This document shows, piece after piece, positions 1 through 8,889 of a stretch of 64,000 bases of DNA. The notes below the pieces were generated by a model. That model ran no database searches, had not been told where the DNA came from, and saw nothing but the letters and a program-made list of their open reading frames with translations. Numbering within the stretch: position 1 is the stretch's first letter; each line of letters starts with the position of its first letter. The translations under genes were made by a program, and so were the position numbers. This DNA is from Amycolatopsis taiwanensis DSM 45107 (GTDB lineage: Bacteria; Actinomycetota; Actinomycetes; Mycobacteriales; Pseudonocardiaceae): assembly GCF_000519205.1 (NCBI RefSeq), contig NZ_JAFB01000010.1, positions 129,963 to 193,962 on the forward strand, in the 5' to 3' direction.

Positions 1-24
1 CCACCCGCCGTGTCCCCGCCTCCG

Positions 25-150
25 GCGGCCGAGTTCCCGCTTCAGGCGGCCGAGTTCTCGGCCGAGGCCGCCGAGTTCCCGGTTGAGGCGGCCGAGTTCC
101 CGGTTGAGGCGGCCGAGTTCCGGGTTGAGGCGGCCGAGTTCCGGGTTGAG
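25..150. repeat. Tandem array of six 21-bp units
   Basis: Six head-to-tail 21-bp units of the form gcggccgagttcccggttga+g, at 25-45, 46-66, 67-87, 88-108, 109-129 and 130-150. The last four are nearly identical and the first two have diverged. Because 21 is a multiple of three, the array stays open on the + strand and would read as heptapeptides AAEFPVE/AAEFRVE, starting from a GTG at position 10 and ending at 204. I see no Shine-Dalgarno before that GTG and no resemblance to a protein family, so I treat it as an intergenic tandem repeat. The window edge is close, so the array or an upstream gene may extend to the left. Confidence 0.8.
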
Positions 151-219
151 GCGGTCCAACCCCGCTTGGTTGCCCGCGAGCACGACCGACGCGTTCGTGC
201 CTGAGTCGGCCCGGGAAGT

Positions 220-270
220 GGAGCAAGGTGGATTTGCTACGGATAGTCCGTAGCAAATCCACCTTGCTCC
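220..270. repeat. Dispersed palindromic element, copy 1 (perfect)
   Basis: A perfect inverted repeat: 24-bp arms beginning ggagcaaggtggatttgcta and a 3-base centre (tag). It lies 13 bases beyond the stop codon of the CHAD gene, which reads leftward, so it could end that transcript as a hairpin. No T-run follows. It is the cleanest copy of a family found also at 15791, 21775, 40011, 42507, 48503, 54536 and 61753. Confidence 0.9.
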
Positions 271-283
271 AGAACGGGGCGGG

Positions 284-1246
284 TCAGGGCAGGAGCCGCG
301 CCGCCAGTTTGTTGACGCCGGCGAGCGCGTCCGGCCAGGCGGCGCGTGCCTCGGCACGGCGATTGGCCTCACGCTCGACGATGCGCCCGGCGATGAAACC
401 GACCATCCGCTCGTCGGAGGTGACGGCCAGGTTGCGCACGCGGTCGGCGGCGACCACGGCATCCTGATGGTCGCCGAGCACGTCCTGGAGCCGCTTGGTG
501 GCTTTCACGAGGGCCTTCAGCCGCGCCGCCTGCTTCTTCTTCGCCGCCGGCACCGCCAGTTCGGCGGCATACCGCAAACGCTTGCCACGGATGCGCACGG
601 CGTGGAGTTCGTCGTCGGGCGGATTGTTGGGCAGCGCCGCGGCCGCCCGGACGAGCCTGCGGTAGGGCTTGCGGAGCGCTGTGGCCGGATCGAGCCGGCC
701 GTCATCCGGCGCGTTCGCGACTTCGGCGGTCTTGGTCAGCTCGCCGATGGCCGTGAGCAGGGCGGTGTACCGCGCCGTGTTCAGAGCCTGGTTCAACCGC
801 CGCTTGGCTTGGTCACGCTGGGCGGCGAAGGCCGCGATGAGCTGGTCGGCAGCCTGAAGGTCCTGCTCGCCGAAACCCGCCACCGTGGTGCGGAGGTGGT
901 CGATCAGCACGTCGTAGTCGCGCACCTCGCCGAGAACCGAACCCAGCAACTTCAGTTCCGCGCGGACGTGTTGGGCCGCCGGGTCCTCGGACAACTTCAA
1001 CACGCTCCGCATGCGCCGCACCGCCACCCGCATCTGGTGCAGATCCTCCGGGTCCGCACCGGAGCGGGTACCAGGCTCGTGGGCGAGCAGGGCACGAAGC
1101 TGAGCGTCGAGCTTGGCCCGCAGATGCGCGGTGGGTGAGTCCTCGGGTCCCACGACCATGGGCTCGTCGGACAGACCGAGATCGGCCGGCGTCTTCGTCC
1201 GGCGCGTGGTCACCTCGTTGGTACCGGATAACTTTTCGGTACTCAC
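284..1246 (-). CDS. CHAD domain-containing protein
   Basis: About 320 residues, largely alpha-helical and rich in Arg and His, matching the CHAD fold (conserved histidine alpha-helical domain), which binds inorganic polyphosphate and often accompanies CYTH phosphatases. The family signature is visible: a start segment with HQMRVAVRRMRS, then LLGSVLGEVRDYDV, then HAVRIRGKRLRYAAEL and LQDVLGDHQDAV near the C-terminus. No CYTH domain is attached and none is encoded next to it. I place the start at a GTG at 1246 (VSTEKLSG); the frame stays open to a TTG at 1315 and a GTG at 1213 is also possible. Substrate and partner are unknown; polyphosphate-granule association is family knowledge. Confidence 0.85.
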   Translation of the reverse strand: MSTEKLSGTNEVTTRRTKTPADLGLSDEPMVVGPEDSPTAHLRAKLDAQLRALLAHEPGTRSGADPEDLHQMRVAVRRMRSVLKLSEDPAAQHVRAELKLLGSVLGEVRDYDVLIDHLRTTVAGFGEQDLQAADQLIAAFAAQRDQAKRRLNQALNTARYTALLTAIGELTKTAEVANAPDDGRLDPATALRKPYRRLVRAAAALPNNPPDDELHAVRIRGKRLRYAAELAVPAAKKKQAARLKALVKATKRLQDVLGDHQDAVVAADRVRNLAVTSDERMVGFIAGRIVEREANRRAEARAAWPDALAGVNKLAARLLP

Positions 1247-1377
1247 AAAGATGAATGATAGGTGAATCACTCTCGCATGCGGCGAACGTGACGCGTCGTC
1301 AACGGAGCAGCTCAATTTGAGAAGGGATGTCCGGACTGTTCAAGACGGTCACCCGGCACAGCGGTAAGGATGGGCCC

Positions 1378-2274
1378 ATGTCAATCGATCTGTCAGCGGC
1401 ATCGGCCTTCATGGCCACGCATGCGCGAGTCCTCGATCGTCGCCGTTACCAGAACCTCCTCGGTGAACGCGACCCCGAGAGCACCCTCGCGGCACTCGCG
1501 GCGTACCGCAATCCCGACGGCGGCTTCGGCTGGGGTCTCGAACCCGACCTGCGTGCCACCGAAAGCCAGCCGGGAGCCGCGCTGCACGCATTCGAAGTGT
1601 TCGCGGAGGTCGCCGATTCGGTTCGGAGCCCACAGGCGGTCGCGCTGTGTGACTGGCTGGCCTCGGTGACGTTGCCCGACGGAGGTCTGCCGTTCGCGCT
1701 GCCCGTCACGAACCCCACCGGTTGCGCACCGTTCTGGGCGAACGCCGACTCGACCGTGTCCTCGCTCCAAATCTCGGCGATTGTCGCGGAGAACGCACAC
1801 CGTGTAGCCGTGCACGACGCGGATGTGGCTGCCCACCCCTGGCTCGATCGCATCACCGAATACTGCCTGTCCGCGATAGCCAACCTCGGCCCTCAGCCGC
1901 ACGCTCTGGTGCTCGCATTCGCCGCGCGCTTCCTCGACGCTGCCTGTAAAACCCGCCCGGAGGCGGCCGAACTGTTGGACAGCCTCCGTATTCACGTCCC
2001 CGCGAACGGGTTGTTGCACGTCGAGGGCGGCTCCCCGGACGAAATGATGCGCCCTCTGGACTTCGCGCCACTTCCCGGCGGGCCGGCGCGACGCCTGTTC
2101 GAACCGGACGTGGTCGACGCCGAACTTCACCGCCTTGCGAACGGGCAGCAGCCGGACGGCGGCTGGTCGGTCGATTTCGCCAGCTACTCGCCCGCCGCCG
2201 GCCTGGAATGGCGCGGTTATCACACCGTGCACGCGCTGTGGATACTGAAGGAGAACGGCCTGTTGGACGGCTGA
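1378..2274 (+). CDS. Prenyltransferase/squalene-oxidase repeat-like protein
   Basis: 298 residues. It contains GG-F/GG-W motifs typical of alpha/alpha toroid repeats: RNPDGGFGWGLEPDL near residue 45, LPDGGLPFAL near 105, and QQPDGGWSVDF near the C-terminus. These are the QW-like repeats shared by terpene cyclases and protein prenyltransferases. At under 300 residues it is much shorter than a real squalene-hopene cyclase and I see no DXDD catalytic motif, so it is better called a toroid-fold hypothetical protein than a cyclase. The start is ATG 1378 (MSIDLSAAS); an upstream ATG at 1327 exists but the family-like region begins at the later one. Transcribed away from the CHAD gene. Confidence 0.75.
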   Translation: MSIDLSAASAFMATHARVLDRRRYQNLLGERDPESTLAALAAYRNPDGGFGWGLEPDLRATESQPGAALHAFEVFAEVADSVRSPQAVALCDWLASVTLPDGGLPFALPVTNPTGCAPFWANADSTVSSLQISAIVAENAHRVAVHDADVAAHPWLDRITEYCLSAIANLGPQPHALVLAFAARFLDAACKTRPEAAELLDSLRIHVPANGLLHVEGGSPDEMMRPLDFAPLPGGPARRLFEPDVVDAELHRLANGQQPDGGWSVDFASYSPAAGLEWRGYHTVHALWILKENGLLDG

Positions 2275-2285
2275 ATCGAAGCGAG

Positions 2286-3269
2286 TCAGTCGTTGGCGTG
2301 CAGGGCGGTGTTCAGTTCGATGCCCGAGCCGCTCCGGGGTACGACCTCGACGGCACCGGTCGTGGAGTTGCGGCGGAACAGTGCCCCGGAGATCCCGGAC
2401 AGCTCCCGTGCCCGGACCGACCTGCCGTCGACGAGCACCTTGGTGCCCGAGGTGATGTACAGCCCGGCCTCGACCACGGAATCGTCGCCGAGCGAGATGC
2501 CCACCCCGCCGTTGGCGCCGATCAGACAGCGCCGGCCCACCGAGATGACCTCCTTGCCGCCACCGGAAAGCGTGCCCATGATCGAAGCGCCGCCGCCGAT
2601 GTCGGTGCCCTCGCCGACCACTACCCCGGCGGAGATGCGGCCTTCGACCATGGACGCGCCGAGGGTGCCGGCGTTGTAGTTGACGAAGCCCTCGTGCATC
2701 ACCGTGGTGCCGCTGGTCAGATAGGCACCCAGCCGGACGCGGTCCGCGTCACCGATGCGCACCCCGCTGGGCACCACGTAGTCGACCATGCGGGGGAACT
2801 TGTCGACTCCGTAGACGGTGACCGGCCCACGCGCCCGCAGACGCAGCCGGGTCGCCTCGAAACCCTCGACCGGACACGGACCGTGGTTGGTCCAGACCAC
2901 ATTGGCAAGCAGGCCGAAGATGCCGTCCAGGCTCTGCCCGTGTGGCTGGACCAGCCGCTGGGACAGCAGGTGAAGGCGCAGGTACACGTCGTGTGCGTCG
3001 GCCGGTGCGTCGGCCAGCCTGCCGATCGTGGTGCGCACGGCGGCGACCTCGACGCCCCGGTCGGGGTCCGGCCCCAGCAGGGCGGCCGCCTCCTCCCCGA
3101 GGATCTCGGCGGCCTGCTCACCCGACAGCCGCTCGGTGCCGGAAGTGCCACCGGCCTCGGTCAGTTTCGCGTGGGGGAACCAGGTGTCCAGAATCGTGCC
3201 GCCGGTCGTCACGGTCGCCAACCCGACGCCGGACGCGCCCGTGATTTCAGGGTTCGGGGTCTCGCTCAC
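2286..3269 (-). CDS. dapD: 2,3,4,5-tetrahydropyridine-2,6-dicarboxylate N-succinyltransferase
   Basis: 327 residues. DapD transfers succinyl from succinyl-CoA to tetrahydrodipicolinate in the succinylase branch of lysine and meso-diaminopimelate synthesis in the cytoplasm. The left-handed parallel beta-helix of hexapeptide repeats is visible in the C-terminal half ([73 protein letters not shown]). The length matches the longer actinobacterial type. The start is a GTG at 3269 (VSETPNPEI). It lies close to dapE, which carries out a later step, with a small lipoprotein gene between them; the same dapD/dapE proximity is known in mycobacteria. Confidence 0.95.
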   Translation of the reverse strand: MSETPNPEITGASGVGLATVTTGGTILDTWFPHAKLTEAGGTSGTERLSGEQAAEILGEEAAALLGPDPDRGVEVAAVRTTIGRLADAPADAHDVYLRLHLLSQRLVQPHGQSLDGIFGLLANVVWTNHGPCPVEGFEATRLRLRARGPVTVYGVDKFPRMVDYVVPSGVRIGDADRVRLGAYLTSGTTVMHEGFVNYNAGTLGASMVEGRISAGVVVGEGTDIGGGASIMGTLSGGGKEVISVGRRCLIGANGGVGISLGDDSVVEAGLYITSGTKVLVDGRSVRARELSGISGALFRRNSTTGAVEVVPRSGSGIELNTALHAND

Positions 3270-3327
3270 GCACCTACCGTAACTCGTGACCGTGGCTCCG
3301 GATGACACCCGCCCAGGCTCTCGGCCG

Positions 3328-3750
3328 TCAGCGGCCCGATGTCCACTGGTCGACCTTCTGCTTGATCCTGGTGAGTGTCGCGGCGATGTCGGAAAGCGTC
3401 TGTGAGCACGGGTTACCCGGTGTCGAGACGGATTCGCAGTTGGATGCGCGGTACGCGTCGATGCCCTTGGACAGGTCATCGGCATACCCGACGAGACCGG
3501 CCGCCCGCACCGTGCCGACGGTGCTGCCCAGCTCGGTGATGTACTTCGCACAGCCTCGCGGCACCTGGCTGGTGGGGCTGCGGTAGCACTGGTCGGCGGT
3601 GAGCGCGTCGAGCTTGATCCCGAGCACGTCCGTGCTGGCCGTCTGCCCGCCCCCTTGGGGTTTCGGGCCCGCCTCCTGCCCGCCGCAGGCGGCCAGGAGG
3701 AGCGTCAGGGCGCCGATCGCCAAGGTCTTTCGCGTGTGCACGCCTGTCAC
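3328..3750 (-). CDS. Small secreted lipoprotein
   Basis: 140 residues. It has a short basic N-terminus (VTGVHTRK), a hydrophobic stretch and a lipobox LLLAAC followed by GG, so it should be exported, lipidated on cysteine and anchored outside the membrane. The mature part has four cysteines (C-YRS, GC-AKY, NC-ESV, PC-SQT), probably two disulfides. I recognise no enzyme domain. The GTG start at 3750 has a GGAGAC ribosome site just upstream. It is transcribed divergently from dapE with only 14 bases between the two start codons, so the regulatory elements must overlap. Confidence 0.8.
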   Translation of the reverse strand: MTGVHTRKTLAIGALTLLLAACGGQEAGPKPQGGGQTASTDVLGIKLDALTADQCYRSPTSQVPRGCAKYITELGSTVGTVRAAGLVGYADDLSKGIDAYRASNCESVSTPGNPCSQTLSDIAATLTRIKQKVDQWTSGR

Positions 3751-3764
3751 CGTAGTCTCCTCGT

Positions 3765-4826
3765 ATGGACGCGCTCGACCTGCACGCCGACCCCGCCGAC
3801 ATCGCCTGCGCGCTGGTGGACATACCCAGCGTTTCGGGATCCGAAGCCGCGATCGCCGACGCCGTACAAGACGCGCTGAGCCAGCAGAAGCATCTCGAAG
3901 TGGTGCGTAATGGCGACGCCGTGCTGGCCCGGACGAACCTGGGCCGGCCATCGCGGGTGATTCTGGCCGGGCATTTGGACACGGTGCCGGTGAACGACAA
4001 CCTGCCGCTGCGGCGCGATGGCGACGTCCTGCATGGGCTGGGCACGGTCGACATGAAGGGCGGCGACGCGGTGTTCCTGCACCTCGCCGCCACCGTGACC
4101 GAGCCGGACTACGACCTCACCTTCGTGTTCTACGACTGCGAGGAGGTCGAGGCGGCACGCAACGGCCTCGGCCGGATCGAACGCGAGCTGCCGGACTGGC
4201 TGCGCGGCGACCTCGCGATCGTCGGTGAGCCGTCGAACGCGGTGATCGAGGCGGGCTGCCAAGGGACCATGCGGATCGAAGTGCGGTGCGGCGGCAGGCG
4301 CGCGCACACGGCGCGGGCGTGGATGGGCGTGAACGCGATCCACGCGCTCACCGAGCCGCTCCGGCGGCTGGCCGAGTATCGGGCGCGGGAGGTGGAGATC
4401 GACGGGCTGACCTATCGCGAGGGGTTGCAGGCCGTGCGCGTCGCCGGTGGGGTCGCCGGGAACGTGGTGCCGGACGAGGCGGTGCTCGCGATCAACTTCC
4501 GGTTCGCCCCGGACCGCACCGCCGAACAGGCGGAAGAGCATCTGCGGCAGGTCTTCGACGGGCTCGACCTGTCCGTTGTGGACTGCGCCGCCGGGGCACT
4601 GCCGGGACTGTCCGCGCCCACCGCGGCGGCGCTGGTCGAAGCGGCCGGCGGGCAGGCGGCGGCCAAGCTCGGCTGGACCGATGTGGCGCGGTTCGCCGCA
4701 CTGGGCACGCCCGCGGTCAACTTCGGCCCGGGGGACCCCACGCTCGCGCACACCCGTGAAGAACACGTGGCGAGCACGGAGATCCGCCGGGTCGCGGAGG
4801 TCCTGCGCGACTTTCTGGGCAAGTGA
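3765..4826 (+). CDS. dapE: Succinyl-diaminopimelate desuccinylase
   Basis: 353 residues. DapE is a di-zinc M20 hydrolase that removes succinate from N-succinyl-LL-2,6-diaminopimelate. Visible metal and catalytic motifs are GHLDTVPV (H70, D72), GTVDMKGGD (D96) and YDCEEVEA (E126/E127); the dimerisation lid follows around residues 170-290, and the C-terminal histidine motif is AHTREEHV. The length is normal. The ATG start at 3765 has no strong ribosome site. Its product acts two steps after DapD in the same pathway. Confidence 0.95.
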   Translation: MDALDLHADPADIACALVDIPSVSGSEAAIADAVQDALSQQKHLEVVRNGDAVLARTNLGRPSRVILAGHLDTVPVNDNLPLRRDGDVLHGLGTVDMKGGDAVFLHLAATVTEPDYDLTFVFYDCEEVEAARNGLGRIERELPDWLRGDLAIVGEPSNAVIEAGCQGTMRIEVRCGGRRAHTARAWMGVNAIHALTEPLRRLAEYRAREVEIDGLTYREGLQAVRVAGGVAGNVVPDEAVLAINFRFAPDRTAEQAEEHLRQVFDGLDLSVVDCAAGALPGLSAPTAAALVEAAGGQAAAKLGWTDVARFAALGTPAVNFGPGDPTLAHTREEHVASTEIRRVAEVLRDFLGK

Positions 4827-5205
4827 GACGGGTCAGCCAGCCTGTTCGGCGCCTTGCACGTCCATCCATTCGAGGGTCTCAATTCGAGAGTCGTCGTGAC
4901 CAAAGGTGATCAGGTGACGTCACATCGCCCGCGACGTATCGATCCCGTCGCTACCTATTGCGGGAGTCCGATGGTGAGGAACAGGTTGTCCGCCTCGCCG
5001 TCACTGAGGGCCTGAAGAAGGTCGCCGATGTCCCGGCCAAACGACAAAGAAGTCTCGCCAAGCGTGTGTCCATCGCGTTCGACGAGGCGGGGCGGCCAAG
5101 GCATGACCCGCTACGCCGACATCGAATGACGGGATCTGGCTACGTACCGCAACCGCTTCGCCTCAGTTGGTTGCCAGGAGCGCGGCCGCCGCTAAGCTCC
5201 GCAAC
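4827..5205. other. 379-bp interval without a recognisable gene
   Basis: Lies between dapE and the first LOG-family gene. Short open stretches occur in all + frames (for example an ATG frame at 4970 reading MVRNRL, and one at 5103 reading MTRYADIE before a stop), but each ends early, none has a ribosome site and none continues into a known family. The broken frames could be the residue of a decayed small gene. No convincing terminator or promoter was found by eye. Confidence 0.5.
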
Positions 5206-5979
5206 GTGATAGAAGAGGTATCCGAGTACGCGGAGCATCCACGGGAGAAGCATCTGGGCCCGGTGGTGCTCAGGCGTGGACGCCGCGCGGAGACGACCAC
5301 GACCGACCAGCGGCTGCTCGATTCGCGGGGCCCGACCGACTGGGTGCACACCGACCCGTGGCGGGTGCTGCGCATCCAGGCCGAATTCGTCGAGGGGTTC
5401 GGCGCGCTCGCGGAGGTGCCGCGTGCGGTCACCGTGTTCGGCTCGGCGCGCACGCCCCGTGACCATCCCGAGTACGAGCTGGGCCGCCGGCTCGGCGCCG
5501 CGCTGGCCACGGCGGGATTCGCGGCGATCACCGGTGGCGGGCCCGGGGCCATGGAGGCGGTCAACCGCGGCGCCTCGGAGGCGGGCGGGCTGTCCGTCGG
5601 TCTCGGCATCGAGCTGCCCTTCGAGCAGGGCCTGAACCCGTGGGTCGACCTCGGCGTCAACTTCCGCTACTTCTTCGCCCGCAAGACGATGTTCATCAAG
5701 TACGCGCAGGCGTTCATCTGCCTGCCCGGCGGGTTCGGCACGCTCGACGAGCTGTTCGAGGCGCTCACGCTGGTGCAGACGAAGAAGGTCACCAAGTTCC
5801 CGGTCGTCCTGTTCGGACGATCGTACTGGGGCGGGCTGTACGACTGGGTGAAGAACTCGGTGTACGGCGGGGGAAAGATCGACGAGAAGGACGTGGCGCT
5901 GCTGCACCTGACCGACGACATCGACGACGCGATCCGCGTGGTCCAAGAGGCGTACAAGGCATGGGAGGACACTCACTAG
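5206..5979 (+). CDS. LOG-family (TIGR00730) protein, longer paralogue
   Basis: 257 residues with a Rossmann-like fold of the LOG/TIGR00730 family. Family motifs are VFGSART near residue 75, GGGPGAMEAVNRGA near 110 and LPGGFGTLDELFEA near 165; the last two are the PGGxGTxxE-type signatures of cytokinin riboside 5'-monophosphate phosphoribohydrolases. An N-terminal extension of about 60 residues is absent from the short type. I use the GTG at 5206; a TTG at 5167 would extend it. The next gene is a second LOG paralogue that starts on the base after this stop codon, so the two are surely cotranscribed. The physiological substrate in actinobacteria may be purine nucleotides rather than plant-type cytokinins. 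Confidence 0.85.
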   Translation: MIEEVSEYAEHPREKHLGPVVLRRGRRAETTTTDQRLLDSRGPTDWVHTDPWRVLRIQAEFVEGFGALAEVPRAVTVFGSARTPRDHPEYELGRRLGAALATAGFAAITGGGPGAMEAVNRGASEAGGLSVGLGIELPFEQGLNPWVDLGVNFRYFFARKTMFIKYAQAFICLPGGFGTLDELFEALTLVQTKKVTKFPVVLFGRSYWGGLYDWVKNSVYGGGKIDEKDVALLHLTDDIDDAIRVVQEAYKAWEDTH

Positions 5980-6549
5980 ATGCGCAGGATCTGTGTGTTC
6001 TGTGGTTCGTCGACCGGAACGAACCCCGCTTACGCCGAGCAGGCGGCGACACTGGGCAAGCTGCTCGCCGAGCGGGAGATCGGGCTCGTGTACGGCGGTG
6101 GGAAAGTGGGGCTCATGGGCGTCGTCGCGGACGCGGCGCTGTCCGCGGGTGGTGAGGCGATCGGGGTCATCCCGAAGCACCTGATGAACGTCGAGCTCGG
6201 GCACACGGGGCTGACCAAGCTGCACGTCACCGAGGACATGCACGAGCGCAAGGCGAAGATGGCCGAGCTGTCCGACGCCTTTCTCGGGCTGCCCGGTGGG
6301 GTGGGCACGCTGGAGGAGCTGGCGGAGATGTGGACCTGGGCCCAGCTCGGCCTGCACAGCAAGCCGATCGGGTTGCTCGACGTCGCCGGCTTCTTCCGCC
6401 CGCTGCGCGATTTCGTCGACCACATGGTCACCGAGGGATTCGTGCGGCCACAGCACCGCGACATGGTGTTCGTCGACTCCGATCCCGCGGTGCTGCTGGA
6501 CGCCTTCGAGGCCTACCGTCCGCCCGTCGTCCCCAAGTGGACCGACTGA
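5980..6549 (+). CDS. LOG-family (TIGR00730) protein, short paralogue
   Basis: 189 residues, the standard length of LOG-type nucleoside 5'-monophosphate phosphoribohydrolases. It begins with the family N-terminus [12 protein letters not shown], then [15 protein letters not shown] near residue 40 and [19 protein letters not shown] near residue 107; the arginine and glutamate of the last motif are in the active site of characterised members. The ATG follows directly on the stop of the upstream paralogue, so translation is probably coupled. An adjacent pair of LOG proteins may form a hetero-oligomer or use different substrates; the sequence does not decide. Confidence 0.9.
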   Translation: MRRICVFCGSSTGTNPAYAEQAATLGKLLAEREIGLVYGGGKVGLMGVVADAALSAGGEAIGVIPKHLMNVELGHTGLTKLHVTEDMHERKAKMAELSDAFLGLPGGVGTLEELAEMWTWAQLGLHSKPIGLLDVAGFFRPLRDFVDHMVTEGFVRPQHRDMVFVDSDPAVLLDAFEAYRPPVVPKWTD

Positions 6550-6594
6550 ACCCCATGGAGGTTGATTCGCCCTGGAGACACGACCCAGAGCCAG

Positions 6595-7266
6595 TCAGGC
6601 GACGTCGCCGGGGCGCTTGTGGTAGGTGTCGACGTATTCCTGCTTGGAGAGTTCCAGGATCGCGTACATGATCTCGTCGGTTACCGAACGCCGGACCGCG
6701 GGCGAGGCGCCCATACCCTCGTAGCGGCTGAAGTCGAGGGGGTCGCCGAACCGCACGGTGACCTTGGAGACGCGGGGGAAGCGTTTGCCGACCGGCTGGA
6801 CCTTCTCGGTGCCGGTCAGCGCAACCGGCACCACCTTCGCCCCGGTGGCCAGCGCCAGCGCGCCGACGCCGGTATGCCCGCGGTGCAGCCGGCCGTCGAG
6901 CGAGCGGGTGCCCTCCGGGTAGATCGCGAAGGCGTCTCCGGCCACGAGAACCTTGCGGGCGGCTTCGAGCGCGGACAGCCCGGCCGCGGCGTTGCCGCGT
7001 TCGACCGGCACGTAACCCAGCGCCCCGAGGAAGCTGGCGAGGAACCGGCCCTTGAGGCCCTTGCCGGTGAAGTACTCGGCCTTGCCCAGGAACGCGACCC
7101 GGCGCGGGGTGCACAGGGAGATGACCGCGGTGTCGACGGCGGCGCGGTGGTTGGCCGCCAGGATCACCGCCCCGGTTAACGGCACCTTCTCCGCTCCATG
7201 CACTTCGGGCCGGTACACCGCACGCGCGAACGGTGCCAGAACATGCCGGATCAACAGGTGTAGCAA
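6595..7266 (-). CDS. 1-acyl-sn-glycerol-3-phosphate acyltransferase family protein
   Basis: 223 residues of the PlsC family, membrane-associated enzymes that move an acyl chain to lysophosphatidate or a related acceptor. Block I is NHRAAVD (the NHxxxxD catalytic motif, near residue 40), block II GKAEYF, block III YPEGTRSLDG near residue 118, and block IV VPVALTGTE. The TTG start at 7266 is supported by GGGAGG five bases upstream. In mycobacteria I recall folP2 and gpgS between the LOG and DivIVA-like genes; here this acyltransferase occupies that space. Acceptor specificity cannot be read from the sequence. Confidence 0.88.
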   Translation of the reverse strand: MLHLLIRHVLAPFARAVYRPEVHGAEKVPLTGAVILAANHRAAVDTAVISLCTPRRVAFLGKAEYFTGKGLKGRFLASFLGALGYVPVERGNAAAGLSALEAARKVLVAGDAFAIYPEGTRSLDGRLHRGHTGVGALALATGAKVVPVALTGTEKVQPVGKRFPRVSKVTVRFGDPLDFSRYEGMGASPAVRRSVTDEIMYAILELSKQEYVDTYHKRPGDVA

Positions 7267-7424
7267 GGCGCCCTCCCGACTCCCTCACTCTGGGCCTCAC
7301 ACCCATCTTTGCAGGCTGATCCGGTGAACCCGGTCTCCGGCCCGCCAGGCCCGATGGCGTGGAACCCGATCCCCGCATCGCGGCGCGCGCGACGTGCCTG
7401 GTGCTGGTGTGTCACGATCGTGCC

Positions 7425-7721
7425 GTGACGACCGCGCTGATTTACCTCGTAGTCATGCTCTTGGTGGCGGCGGTGGTGTTCCTGATCGCCGCTGTGGTGT
7501 TCGGCCGGGGCGAGGAGCTCGCGCCTCTTCCCCCGGGTAGCTCGCCGACCCGGCTGCCCGCACAGGACATCCTCGGCGAGGACGTGCGGAAGGTGCGCTA
7601 CCAGCTCGTCCTGCGTGGCTACAAGATGTCTGAAGTGGACTGGGTGATGCAGCGGCTTGGCGCCGAGATCGACGACCTGCGGGCACGGGTCAACGAACTC
7701 GAGGCCGAGCGAGCACGATGA
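7425..7721 (+). CDS. Small membrane protein with DivIVA-like domain
   Basis: 98 residues. The first 25 residues form one hydrophobic helix (ALIYLVVMLLVAAVVFLIAA), followed by a Pro-rich linker and a C-terminal segment, LRGYKMSEVDWVMQRLGAEI, that matches the DivIVA N-terminal motif, then a short coiled coil rich in Glu and Arg. Proteins of this layout are found in actinobacteria next to tagA and may associate with polar growth or division sites. The start is GTG 7425. It is followed by the SRPBCC and tagA genes on the same strand. Confidence 0.85.
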   Translation: MTTALIYLVVMLLVAAVVFLIAAVVFGRGEELAPLPPGSSPTRLPAQDILGEDVRKVRYQLVLRGYKMSEVDWVMQRLGAEIDDLRARVNELEAERAR

Positions 7722-7791
7722 CACCCCGTGGGTCGACTCGCGGCTGTCACGACACGATCGCGGTCGCGCGCAAAGCCGCGGAGGAACGTCG

Positions 7792-8244
7792 ATGACCGAT
7801 TTCGTGTTCGCGGTGGACGTAGCCGCGCCGGCCGGTACCACCTGGCTCGCGCTGACCGACTGGGCACGGCAGCACGAGTGGATGCTCGTCACCCAGGTGC
7901 AGGTGATCGAGGGGGACGGCCGCAGCGTCGGTTCCCGGCTGGCGGCGTTCACGGGCCTGGGCGGGGTCGGTTTCACCGATACGATGGAGATCACCACCTG
8001 GGAGCCGCCGGTGCGGTGCGCCGTGCGGCATGCGGGCAAGCTGGTGCGCGGCACCGGTGCGTTCCACGTGCATGCGAAGGGGCCGCAGGACTCCACGTTC
8101 GTCTGGTCGGAAAGCCTGCGGCTGCCGTTCGGGCTGCTGGGCCGGCTCGGCTGGCCGGTGGCGAAACCGGTGGTCGCGATGGGCGTGCGGCATTCCCTTC
8201 GCCAGTTCGCCCGGTTCGCGGAGAACTACTCGATTGGAGCTTGA
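7792..8244 (+). CDS. SRPBCC family protein
   Basis: 150 residues with the polyketide-cyclase/START-like fold: a beginning strand TDFVFAVDVAAPAGTTWLALTD, a long central set of strands (VQVIEGDGRSVGSRL, TDTMEITTWEPPVRCAV, STFVWSESLRLP) and a C-terminal helix. Members bind hydrophobic ligands; no ligand can be assigned. The ATG at 7792 follows GGAGGAAC. Its stop overlaps the tagA start by one base (TGATG), so expression of the two is probably coupled. Confidence 0.85.
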   Translation: MTDFVFAVDVAAPAGTTWLALTDWARQHEWMLVTQVQVIEGDGRSVGSRLAAFTGLGGVGFTDTMEITTWEPPVRCAVRHAGKLVRGTGAFHVHAKGPQDSTFVWSESLRLPFGLLGRLGWPVAKPVVAMGVRHSLRQFARFAENYSIGA

Positions 8245-8810
8245 TGAGCCTGCTGGGTGCCGATGGCTTGGCCCGCTGCCCTTGGGGCAACACCGCGCCC
8301 GACTACGCCGAGTACCACGACACCGAGTGGGGCGTTCCGCTGCGCGGCCAGGATGCGCTCTACGAGCGGTTGTGCCTGGAGGCGTTTCAGTCGGGCCTTT
8401 CCTGGCTGACCATCCTGCGCAAGCGCGAAGGGTTCCGCCTGGCGTTCGCCGGGTTCGTGCCGGAGAAGGTGGCCGCGTTCACCGACGACGACGTAGCGCG
8501 CCTGCTCGCGGACGCCGCCATCGTCCGCAACCGGGCCAAGATCGCGGCCACGATCACCAACGCGCGGGCCGTCGTGGAGCTGGACCGGCCGCTGGACGAG
8601 TTGCTGTGGTCGTTCGCGCCGTCGCAGCTCCGGCGCCGGCGTCCGCGCACGATGGACGAGGTTCCGGCGATCACCCCCGAGTCGACGGCCATGGCCAAGG
8701 ACCTCAAGAAGCGCGGCTTCGCCTTCGTCGGCCCCACCACCTGCTACGCCCTGATGCAGGCGACCGGCATGGTCGACGACCATCTCGCGGGTTGTTTCCG
8801 CGCGGGATAG
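8244..8810 (+). CDS. tagA: DNA-3-methyladenine glycosylase I
   Basis: 188 residues, the normal size. TagA excises 3-methyladenine from alkylated DNA in base excision repair. The zinc-snap ligands of the family appear to be present: C12 in RCPWGN, H25 in YAEYHDTEWG, and H180 and C184 in DDHLAGCF. The substrate-binding region GLSWLTILRKREGFR follows near residue 55. The gene overlaps the SRPBCC stop by one base. A tagA gene shortly before the DUF3117 gene is a conserved actinobacterial neighbourhood. Confidence 0.95.
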   Translation: MSLLGADGLARCPWGNTAPDYAEYHDTEWGVPLRGQDALYERLCLEAFQSGLSWLTILRKREGFRLAFAGFVPEKVAAFTDDDVARLLADAAIVRNRAKIAATITNARAVVELDRPLDELLWSFAPSQLRRRRPRTMDEVPAITPESTAMAKDLKKRGFAFVGPTTCYALMQATGMVDDHLAGCFRAG

Positions 8811-8889
8811 CGCCGCAAAGACCGACCGGCCGGAGGTACTAGGACCTTCGCCGCTTCCGGACCGGCGTCGGGCACGCGAGGGTCACGTC

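Noticed and set aside
25-150. CRISPR-type array
   Set aside because: Units are contiguous without spacers, and no cas genes are present anywhere in the window.
10-204. Small protein of 64 codons across the tandem array
   Set aside because: No ribosome site, low-complexity heptapeptides from a 21-bp repeat and no family resemblance. Kept as a repeat only.
5140-6456. Long minus-strand frame opposite the two LOG-family genes
   Set aside because: LOG genes on the + strand have full signature motifs; the antisense frame is without a start site or domain.
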